From: Phoronis australis
Lineage: Eukaryota; Phoronida; Phoronidae
Assembly (NCBI GenBank): GCA_002633005.1
Contig: NMRA01000695.1
Span: 64,001 to 128,000 of the forward strand
Direction of reading: 5' to 3'
Length of the DNA stretch: 64,000 nucleotides
Below, piece by piece: positions 27,101 through 36,600 of the stretch (position 1 is its first letter; each line of letters starts with the position of its first letter). The notes beneath the pieces are model-generated. The model was not told where the DNA came from. It saw nothing but the letters and a program-made list of their open reading frames with translations, and did no database searches. Both the position numbers and the translations under genes were made by a program.

Positions 27101-28795
27101 TTGTGTGTGGACACTCAGGATTTACAAACCTTCTGCAAAATTGTAAACCAGTATGTGGACTAGTTACCCCCAACATCGCAATGTTCCTTACCGTAGTTAT
27201 TTATCCGTTAAAATTTTTGTTTGCCTTGCTAGTAGTCAATTCTGTAGTGCATCTTTTATTATGTGGACGTATTACTCCCAGAAAGTGTGTCTTACCTTGA
27301 TATAAGGAGAAATGCATACATTGCTCTATCAGCATTACCTTGATATAAGGAGAAATGCATACATTGCTCTATCAGCATTACCGCAATGCAGCGGCGTACA
27401 TTTTTGCTGTCTCATCGGTTTGAACACCAGCCATCCATTAAATGTTGTCACATACTGTTTGGTATAGGCCCACTCTCTCCAGTTATAACAAGCATTTGTC
27501 ACTGACTTCCTTGCAAGCTCACTTCGTGGCGCTAGTAAGGCAAGATCCTCTGTAGAAATGTCTGCATTCTAGTAATTCTGTGGTATGTTTATCACACAAA
27601 ATCCCCCTTGCTGATGGACTTTTTTCTATTCAAATGTCACAGGTATCTTCCTTCATCAGCTCTTTATAGAGAGTATCGAGTTGTCCATTGACTAGTGACT
27701 TTGGTCCATACATGTTACCCTATGGACTAGTGAGTGCTGACTACCTGTTTAATTTAGCACTAAGTTAACACATTATGTTGTAAGCAATCTTTCATTGAAA
27801 TTTAGGCCAATCTATTATCTGTAAGTCTTGCAGGCAAATTGTGCTTATACTGTAAAATCTTGTCAATTTCGGTCAAAACCAATTCCGGAAATAGCATTGT
27901 CTTCACATTCAAAAGCTTCTAACATTGATGTGACTGCTTGCAGTTCGTCAAAATATTGTCTGTCATTAGCTATGGTACAGAACTTGAATTTAGCAAAGCA
28001 TCCTTTTGGTGCATGTAAACTATCATAACTTATGAAAATGTGAGAAAATGAAATTTCACCCGTCCACCAGATTGTGTCCCCAACAAGTGAGATTACACCG
28101 TAATAGGAGGCATGGCCGATGTTCCATTGTTGGCGCCCAGTAAAATTAACACTAAAGCGAGTTTCTGACAATAATTAAACAGTTGACACTGCAAATGATC
28201 TGGCCCTAAAATGACGGAACTAACAATGATGATTTTCACAGCTGTGTCCAAAAGTAACGAACAGCAAGAAATCATTTGAAGTGATATTTTTTGTCTGAAC
28301 TGGTACAGTGCTCGTTCATCGGAGGGGAAAAGTGCCTCTGTCTTCTGAGAGGGGAAAATTTGGGTTAAGGGGGAAAATCATACCTCCCGATCACCATCAA
28401 TAACACCCTGTTGCAAGCCTTTATAGGCTCTACCTCAAGTAGCCAAAACTAACATTTTGTGCTTCTTGAAATTGTCATCTGTGTGAATTACAAGTGATTC
28501 GAACCTCGAGGCGAATTTTTCAATCACTTATGGGAATGATTAGGGAATTTCGCGTGATTTTTCAGTATTTTTCAGAGGGGAATGGGTGCGAAAATCGAGG
28601 GATTGAGAGCCCTGGGTGAATGTGTCCAAAAGGACTGAGATTTTGCCGTACGCACCAAACTGTATTTGGTGCTCTCTCTTATGTGAGTTGCTGCTCTGTT
28701 CCAGATTAGTCATGATGCCTGAAGCAAAGCACAATCTGCACCTCCGATTTGCTGATCAGTTCAACTTCATGGTCACCAAGTTCTTGATGGAGTGA
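12155..28795 (+). CDS. BPHL: Valacyclovir hydrolase-like alpha/beta hydrolase (biphenyl hydrolase-like)
   Basis: Seven exons: 12155-12261, 21079-21179, 23259-23425, 23877-24030, 25279-25410, 26645-26768 and 28705-28795 (TGA). They join in frame to 291 residues, the same length as human BPHL as I recall it. Residues 1-30 are Arg/Ala-rich and look like a mitochondrial targeting peptide. The alpha/beta hydrolase core follows: VLLLPG near 65, WDPRGFGKS, nucleophile motif LGFSDGG with Ser138, Asp243 in HGEKDPLV, and His271 in AKHNLHLRFAD. The triad is complete. The family is a mitochondrial serine hydrolase that cleaves amino-acid esters, including valacyclovir, and is active on homocysteine thiolactone. 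Exon 1 is far from exon 2 (8.8 kb intron). The donor after exon 3 (GTGCCA) is weak. Downstream AATAAA motifs are at 28817 and 28852. The minus-strand SLC10 gene converges from the right. Confidence 0.96.
12630..12752 (+). repeat. tRNA-derived SINE, copy 1
   Basis: Starts at TAGATGTGCTTCTGGTGAAT. It contains TTAGCTGAATGGTTAACAC (A-box-like) and GGGTCGATCCCCGG (B-box-like) at tRNA spacing, then GTCGGGTAATCTCGGCTAT. A second copy lies at 12995-13134. Confidence 0.75.
12995..13134 (+). repeat. tRNA-derived SINE, copy 2
   Basis: Same family as 12630-12752. It has better Pol III boxes: TTAGCTGAATGGTTAGCACG and GGTTCGATTCCCAGG. It carries an extra about 20 bp (ACCAAGCAATTGCCTATT) near the A box. 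Confidence 0.8.
13135..13570. mobile_element. Decayed foldback MITE (family F1)
   Basis: The left end, CACTGATTAAAACATCAAAG, and the internal GAGGGACACCTTA and TTCTTCGAGCAGTCC match the better-preserved copy at 59117-59524. The right end, GTGTGAGGCATAATTCACTG, matches its right end. The arms are eroded. Confidence 0.65.
15210..15440 (+). repeat. Dispersed repeat family R1, copy 4
   Basis: Carries TTTGATTTCCAGTTAAT, TTTGTGGAATGATACATCA and CCTGGAAATTTTTCCTC in family order, within BPHL intron 1. Confidence 0.7.
17321..19354 (+). repeat. Tandem block of about 0.8 kb, first copy ending at an N
   Basis: Copy 1 (17321-18114) and copy 2 (18549-19354) start at CCGGAACCAGTTGTCACGTG and end at CTTCAAAGTTTGCA. 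Scattered substitutions and small indels separate them. Copy 1 stops exactly at the N at 18115. Bases 18116-18548 between them are unrelated to either copy. Confidence 0.9.
23040..23225 (+). repeat. Minisatellite, about 65-bp unit, three units
   Basis: Units contain TCAGTAACAGGCCAGGAACA, GGGAATTGTGGGTGAGGAGA and ATAGAGGTACTGGGAAA. The array ends about 30 bp before the acceptor of BPHL exon 3 (23258). Confidence 0.85.
24530..24960 (-). repeat. Diverged relative of the 435-bp array, inverted
   Basis: Repeated words TTTCATGAAATTTGACAA / TTTGTGAAATTTGGCAAGCG, GGCTGTATCTTCGTGG, TGTCCTCTAGTGGCAATTTT and CCCCCTTGTGGCAAG read as the reverse complement of the unit in the 41.3 and 50.3 kb arrays (gatacag, tttcataaaaatcc, gccactaggggac). 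It lies in BPHL intron 4. Confidence 0.6.
26930..27200 (+). repeat. Dispersed repeat family R2, copy 1
   Basis: Shares, with 58690-59000, the ordered words AATGAAACAATTTCCTTCTC / ACCATAAACCTTTTGTT / TCAACGTCAAAAGGTCTGTT / GTATGTGGACTAGTTACC. It lies in BPHL intron 6; no ORF, class unknown. Confidence 0.7.
27294..27379 (+). repeat. Perfect 43-bp tandem duplication
   Basis: Two identical units beginning ACCTTGATATAAGGAGAAAT and ending CTCTATCAGCATT, in BPHL intron 6. Confidence 0.95.
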
Positions 28796-30665
28796 GTTTC
28801 ACACAAGGTGCAAGGAAATAAATCTGTCGCCATCAGCAATTGGAGATCGATAATAAATAAACAATGTTTGACTTGTGAGCTCCACACTGAAGTGATTGGT
28901 TGCACTAAATGTTTGAGAGAAGTAATGCTTCCTTGCTACTTATTGCTTTGTGTACAAGGGTCGCTCATAGCTCTGAATTTGAAAATCAGTACAAGTGTGC
29001 CATTCTTTTCACTCAGTATTCAAGAGTATCTTCCTCTTTGCAGTTATACTGACACTTTGATTGAGATTGTCAAGCTTGACTGAGTTGTTTGATGTTGCAT
29101 GTGGCCCACAGCGCTGTGGTTGGGTCAAAACTTGGTTAGTACACTCCAAAAGTAATCCCTGTCCTGAATTGTATGTGACACTTGGCTTTCCTCAATTTCT
29201 GAATGATGGTTTATGACCCTTATTAATTGGTCCATGATGTTGCGCACCCAGCAGATTTATATGAAGCAGAATCATGCTGACTGTGGACAGCTTTCTAGTC
29301 CTTGGTTATACAAGTCACATTTGTTGTATGATTTTCAATAGTCAAAAACCTAGTAACCACCTGACTGTATTTTTCGTAAACTATTCAAACATACTACTTA
29401 AAACATTCAAAACGAAAGTTTGAAATGTACCATTGACACCCTCAGTGTTTTCAACCACGTTTATTGTGGGGAATTTCTGGCCTAAGTGCCCAAGTTAATC
29501 TTCAGGGAGAGATAACATCAGCCCAGCTAAAGCTGGATGGTTTGTGATAGCTGCAGGTTTTAAGGTTAGTGAACCAGTTGAAGCACCGACATTGGGCAAC
29601 TCAACCGGTAGGCATAAGATTCTGTTCATGCCAAACTCAATATTGTTTCCCCAACATAACTGGTCATTCTAGCTTCCCAGATGTTGAACTCTGCTTGAAC
29701 TCAATCGCCATGGCAATGAATTGCGCTTGTGCTCAGCTGCCATGACGGTGAATTTTGGGTCGTTTTCCAATGTTTTTCCTGTGTACTGTACCAGCTTATT
29801 TTTTTTCTGAATTTGTTTAGTTTGATTGATTTCCTGATAAGGTTACAAATCTGTATAATTAAGGATAAGTTTCCTAATAATTAAAAAAATTGTGTTCGAA
29901 TTTTTGCTTGCCAAAAGCGCATCGTCTGGTCTGTTAGGGAAAATGTACGAGTGTTCAAGTATCAGAACATGGTTTTAAGTGTTGACTCGTTTCCCTTCCA
30001 CCTATAAGTAAGCACTTAAAATTAAAAGTGCTTGCATTACCTGAACTAAATAAAGCTTTGTGCTAGTTATTTAAATATCAGTGCTTTATGACTGTCTGCT
30101 TCAGGAGCTGTGGCATTGCAATGTCGTCCCTGTTGCCATATAAAAAATAATTGAATAATTGCAGGTGGTCTGGTACAATGGACGCTTGCATGCCGCTCTG
30201 GTGGGCCTATTGTACTGATCACCTGCTTTATTAATATGTAGGAAAAATCAATCTGAAGATCTAGAGACCTGACTAAAGGGTCCAGTAGTGTGCCCCAGTG
30301 GGACTCGTACCCACAACTTTGAGTAAAGCAAGGGTACTAGGTCACATTGCTAACTCTGTTGCCATACACTTGCTGTAGAATTTCTCAATGAGTTGGTTGA
30401 CACTTCTGCTCTGCAGCTATGATATGTTACAAAATCTCATTTTGATAGTGGTGACATGCTTCCCAGTTTGTTTGTGACACCTGCTTCACTGTTTATAACA
30501 CTCGCATGTTAAGTTAGGCGGTTATGGACCTGGGAGGAATTCGTGTATTCATGTCACCTAAGTTGTTGTTGAATATATCGAAGCTTACGTTTCATTGTCT
30601 CTTTCAATCTTCTATTGTTGGTTATCTGTCGGCTGAAGGTACACCAGCACAATTCACATCATGGA
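28796..30665. other. Intergenic DNA between convergent BPHL and SLC10 genes
   Basis: BPHL polyadenylation signals (AATAAA) at 28817 and 28852 are followed by unassigned DNA. A tRNA-like sequence lies at 30292-30363. TTTATT at 30227, an AATAAA on the minus strand, could end the SLC10 transcript. Confidence 0.5.
30292..30363 (-). repeat. tRNA-like sequence (SINE head or tRNA pseudogene)
   Basis: On the minus strand GTGGGTACGAGTCCCAC forms a perfect 5-bp T-stem with a B-box-like loop. Upstream AGAGTTAGCAATGTGACC resembles a D-arm. The acceptor ends do not pair, so a working tRNA is unlikely. Confidence 0.5.
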
Positions 30666-33600
30666 CTAGTTCGCGTTCACTATTTCCATTTCATTCAGGG
30701 TATTGTCTGTATCTGCAGTCAATTCAGTTTGGCTCGTTTGCCGGTTATATTTATTCGCGGACCCCGGTTTAGTTTCTCCAGTTTTGTATTCTTTGTTTTC
30801 GTAGAACCTCTTATAAACGTTAACTGCAATCAACCATAAAATTAACGGAATCGGAGTAAACGTGCCAACAGTTACAGGCATAATTGTCGCCAGATCACCT
30901 TCGGGTTGCGGCAGCGTCGTCTTCGCTAACACCACTGCAATACCCGTGTTCTGCACTCCTGTCTCAAACATTAGGGTCTTGACTCTCGTCCATGGCTGGC
31001 GGCATATGAATGCCAGAAGTCCGCTCAGTAGCATTCCTGTATAAGGCAGTAGCATGCTGGATATCGGTATTCTCCAATCTTTCATTTTCACGTAAATATA
31101 CCAGTTTACGCATGCGTTGAATATAACGACGAATAGAACAAGGAACAAGCAAATTGGCTTGATCAGTCTGCTAATGAACTTCGCTGCTTTTGGCGCGAAT
31201 CGGCGAATGATAATGCCGATGATGCAGGGAATCGCCGAGGCAGCTAGAGATATGGCAATGTTCTCGAAAGGTATCTGGATATCGGAGTCGATTATCGTTT
31301 TGCCCAGTGTTAGCAACCAAAGTGGCAACATACCTGAAATTGACAAAATCGTGAGTAGTCACGGAACAACTTAGACCCCACCAGTTTTCTCTTATTAGTC
31401 TTCGTTAACATAACTGCGACGTAATAGCAATTCCCAATTTTTTGTGGTAGAACGTTATTCAGGCCCGTAGGAAGGCAAAATTTATTGGGGAGGCACAAAC
31501 CACTGATTTCGACTTCGCCGCCACCCACCCCCCTCCAGTGCTCCCGATGCCACCATATTTGTACCGAATCTCGCACGTCCGCCCTAGGTGGGGGCACAGT
31601 GGCGGATTTAGAGGTGGCCAAAGAGCCATGGCTCCCCTAAAATTCTCAAAGATTCCATTTGGCAGTTCGGGGGTGCGAATTTCTGACGAGTAAAACCCAG
31701 CATGGCTAATACTCTGCCCTGCTCCCCCCCCAACTCAAAATCTTGAGTGTGCCCCTGGACAATCCCGGGCCGGGGATGAATGCCCTCAAGAGGTGAGTAA
31801 CCGTGAGCCAACACAGAGAGTAAGAATGGGCCTATAGGACCAGTGCACTGACCGGTAGCGAGGAGCTGCCTCAAGTAGCTCTATAGCTGAGGGTTCCTTA
31901 AAGGCGAAGGCCTGAACCTTTTTTCATGTCACTTTTAGCAAAAATAAGGTTCGTTGATTATCCCAGACGCATTTTTCACTTAATTACAGCTTTTCGTAAT
32001 TTGATTTATTTCTCGTCCTCTACTCCGGAAGTGACGTTTTGGGAGGCAATAGTTTCGCGCCAATTTCTTTTCATTATAGTCTGACTATGAGAGCTGTTGA
32101 GTCAGTCATTGTTCAACCTTGGTTGTGATACGTTCGGTCGTCGTTTGCTTTTGTTTACAAGTCAGTCAACATACCACGCTGTTGCTGCGTGCCGGGATGT
32201 ACTCATTATCGTCTCACACCTTGCGTCGCTTTCCGAAGGATGACACACTTCGCCGTCGCCTACTTGGCTAGCTCGTTCATGTGAAGAACGCAACGCTACC
32301 CGTCCACGCAACGTACAAAGCAGTGGAGGGTTACCGAGTGTGTGGCAAGCATTTTCTGCCGTCAGAGATATGTACGCTGAATTGATAAAGGTCCTTGCGA
32401 AACAACGCCTGAAGAAGGGTACCATACCGTCGATGTTGATTCCTTGCAGTGCCCCGTCGCCAACCCCGCGCGCGAGAAGTGCGTTTTTGAAGCGAAAAGC
32501 CTCGCGAGCTGTGGCCACTATGTACAGTGACTGGAGGCACTTCATCTACTGTCACCCGTGCCTCCGAACGTACCCCATTGCATGCAATTCCGGGAACTAG
32601 CAGTGATTCGCCCTGTGCTGTTGTCTCTAGCCCAGAACCTGTAAGCAGCCCTGCAGCGATGTTGAGTAGTGGGAATGAATACAGGCCCAGTTCGACACCC
32701 AGTGAAGAGGACAGTTCGTCATCCAATGAACAGATCGGTGAGCTTAAGTTTGATAAGTTTATTGTGGACTTGTATTGAAGCTATTTAGAAGGTGCCAGGT
32801 GTGTGGCGAGGGAGTCACACGGCGGGATGCAAGCAGTTTGGGTGCTCAGATCACCCTCCAGTGGGAGTGTGTCGCGGAACACTCGTGCAAGTGGGACAGT
32901 TCATCCTCTGTACGTGAGAGGATAATGAGTACATCCCAGTACGCAGCGAACAGCGTGGTATGTTGTTTGACTCGTAAGCAAAAGCAAACGACGACCGAAC
33001 TTATCACAACCGAGGTAGAACAATGACTGACTCGACTGCTCTCACAGTCAGACTATATGAAAAGAAATTGGCGCGAAATCCTTGCCTCCCAAAACGTCAC
33101 TTCCGGAGTAGACGACGAGTAATTAGTTAAATTACGAAAAGCAGTAAATAAGTGAAAAATATGTCTGGGATAATCAACGATCCTTATTTTTGCTAAAAAT
33201 GACATGAAAAAATGTTGCCTTCGCCTTTAAAAAGGTAAACCGTGCACTGATGCAGAGTTGTTAAATGTTCTCTTGAATTTTCTCTCTTATCCGTAGTCTT
33301 TCTTTTCTCGACTGTCCCGGAGCCCACGTCTGTGTCGGTTGCCACGGTTTAACCCTGACGCCTGAATTTTTTTGGGGGGCGCGTGTCCCTCCCAACACCC
33401 CCCGCTTCCTGCAGCCCTGTCATTCCGTATTCAAATACATGTAGTGCGGGACAACAATTAAGAAAAAATACAAAACTTGCCTAATGAAGCTATGACGCCT
33501 ATTAACGTCATTGTAATACTAAGGTCTATGTCCCCGTCTAGTAACGACGACCACAAATTACTTGCTCCTCCTCCTGGGCAGGAACCCGTGACGAACAGTC

Positions 33601-36600
33601 CGAAGGATAGCTCCGTTGGTAAGGAGAACAGCTTTCCTAGTCCAAATGCTATCTAAAACCAAACAATGCACATTTTGTTATGTCTAAAATGATTGAGGTG
33701 GCATAGGCGGATTTAGGGGGCGGGCTCAGGGTGCTGCCGCAAAAAATAAACAGTAAGAGCGTACTGAAGGAAATGTTGAGTTTATTAATTAACCCCGGTA
33801 ATTAAAGGTATACGGATGAAAAAAGATTTAAATGTGTGCAGTTTTAGTGTTGGGGGGGAGCTCAAATCCAATTTCAAGTGTCAAATTCGGAACACGTCGC
33901 ATTCGTAACGGAACTATGGCGAAGTATAAACTCTCCCGCGATATCCCCGGCGACCGGTAGTGGCGCTGCGCACTACGACTCCGTTTCCGTCGTCTGCTCC
34001 ACTGTGTAATGAAGAAAATTTACTTCATTTTTTAAAGAAAATGGAACCTGAGTGACGATGAAAAAACAGAAGCTGCTGGTAAGATGTGAATTTTAATCGA
34101 AGCCTTAGTGAATCACTCAGAAACTCACAATACTCTCTTTGTCAAACCTTATCTTAAGACGATTTCCAAAGCAATACCGTCATTCATTGCCAACACGAAA
34201 AAAGGATTTGGTCTTTTGGGCATTTGAAGACTATTTTAAATACGACAAATTTGTAAAGAATTGATGGCACAAAATATAAAACGTGTAATAATCATTACAA
34301 AAAGAAGTAGGTTTCGCGCGCAAACGCTGTGGACCATAAACAAGTAGGTCTCTTAGTATGAGATTAGTATTAGTTAAGTCGTGGTTCGGCAGTGGTAACG
34401 CACGCGCGCTCTATCCACCAGGTCGTGAGTTCGAGTCTTTGTTCCTTGCAGTTTTCCTGTTTGACACGTTCTCCGTGTTTTTTTTTTGCCTTTTTTTCTT
34501 GGATAATACTTCAGGAATCAAGGAAAATGCTTGATTTTTAGAGGTAAAAACAGAAAAATTTCCTGGGCGGGAGGGGGCAAACCCACCTCTTCCCATTCGG
34601 TGCTATGCGCATCTACAATCGTGGTTCAGTTTGCGCAAATGCTTACGGCCGGACAAAAAGTTTCCCCCCTTGTGATATCCTAGATCCGCCACTGGGTGGC
34701 ATTGGCTAATACACATGTATCTATAGGTTTCATTTTAGTTCCTCAGAAGGCAAAAGAGCGGATTTCGAAAACTGTTGCTACGGACGGAAGAACCATTTCG
34801 TGGGAGAAGAATTAACAAGATGTGTTAGAATATGTTGCATGAAATGCCTGAGTAGTAGTTTGTCTGGTGTTTAAGAGCGTTCGCCTTTTGTTTGACTCTC
34901 ATGCAGTGAAAATCACCGTGACGATAGACTTTGCGAGTGAAATGTAACAAAAAGGTACCATGACCCACAGGAATGTAAACATTGTTAGGGGAAAACAGAC
35001 TAATTAGACTTTACCTAACTTTTGATCCGTCCCAAATTTCAGATTTTGTCTCACTGTCGCAACCACATCCGCCTGGCCCAGGCCGTCGCTACTGATTTCG
35101 CAACACCCCCCCCCTCCCAGAGGCGTGCGGGTTTTGATGTTTTGGGGCAGTCACTAGAAACTTGGGTACCCTTGTTTCGACGGAATTTCTCTAGAAACTG
35201 TCACTCTTTAGGATTGAACTCGGGGTCTAATCTTTGTCCTCGGAATGAAATTCATTTTCTGTGCGAACTCAAAAGTAAACTCGAGATTTAACTCTAACTT
35301 AAACTTTAGTTTAATGCTGAGGTCATCAGGTGTAAACAGGAGAGACCGTCATAATTCGCGTAAACCATGTACACTAGCACAGGATAATAAACGTATACCT
35401 GGAGTAGAACAAAAATGTCGAGTAAAGTTTTGGTTTCGAGTACATTAAGACGATACTCCGGGGCCTGAACGCGTTGCACGAATTACGCGTTCAGGATATC
35501 GAGGGGATATTTTTTACTAATTTTAGCTTAGCTGGGATGCCAATATGTGCAGCCAAGCTATAGTACTTTCTTTTGGGATTATAAAAACACTTAAAGAAAC
35601 TCCCACCACGGGCTGAGAAGTAGAATTGAGTTAACGGAATATCGTCTTAGGAAGCATCGATAATAGCTTCGTCTGTTTCGAAGAGTGTCGGAAATGAGAT
35701 CCATATGGTCAGGATTCACTTTACTAGGGTTCAATTTCGAGAACGTTCACTAATGCTTTGAAGGAAAGGCTGTGTTTTCGGGGTTCCTGAAACATTGCAT
35801 CGAGTGGCTGATGTCAGTGTGGAAACATCGGTAAAGGAGGGGGGGGGGGNGTGACCGAAGCTCACCATCTTGTGTCAAAATGCACCGACATGAATTTTGT
35901 TAGGGGTCCAATTCAGATTACCAAAATTCCTGTAGTGCACCTTGTTGTCTAGAGTCCCCAATTTCAACCAGTATCTAAATTCACCGAAGCCACATGTATT
36001 ACAACTTTACCTTCTAGTTTTCGAAAAAACGCCAATGAATCAGTCCGTTTTAGTTGATGCATAAACATTTTAATCGAATCTAATGAAATTTTGCTTTTTA
36101 CCTAAAGAAATCTTTTGCACGGCCCTCACATTGCAATTGAGCAGCGGACGCCCGAACGCCCAGACATAGAAGACGATAATGCATCCACGCGTGTATCTGA
36201 GCGCATGAAGATTACAAAAAGTTCAAGAAGTCTTGCAGCGATACCCCAGTATTGGCGATTTATGTTTCTTGTGCCTTCAATCGTCGTTTAAGCTAGGGTA
36301 GCCGGTCAACTGGCAAATGGATACGCAAATCACACATGAGCATTCTGTTGGAAAATCAGATTGGCAAACCAAAAAATAATGATTCCTCTTTTCATGGTTA
36401 GACATGAACACGATGTCCTTTTATATCGAAATCCCAATGTAACGTCAACAATGCAACAATATCGCATTTTTGTTATAATTTCGCAACTCATAAAATTCAT
36501 TAAATACTACCACTGCATGATGGGCTGGTTAAAGGAGAATGCAACTTTTTCATGGCATTTTTAGTAAAAGTACGATTCCTTGATTATCCCAAACACATTT

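Noticed and set aside
32162-32726. Overlapping minus-strand frames of 127-131 residues
   Set aside because: They are antisense to the THAP remnant within a transposon and show no family.
33705-34694. Helicase segment as an original part of the hAT-like element, deleted from this copy
   Set aside because: The 9-mer present once here and twice around the segment in the other copy fits insertion better, though deletion between direct repeats cannot be fully excluded.
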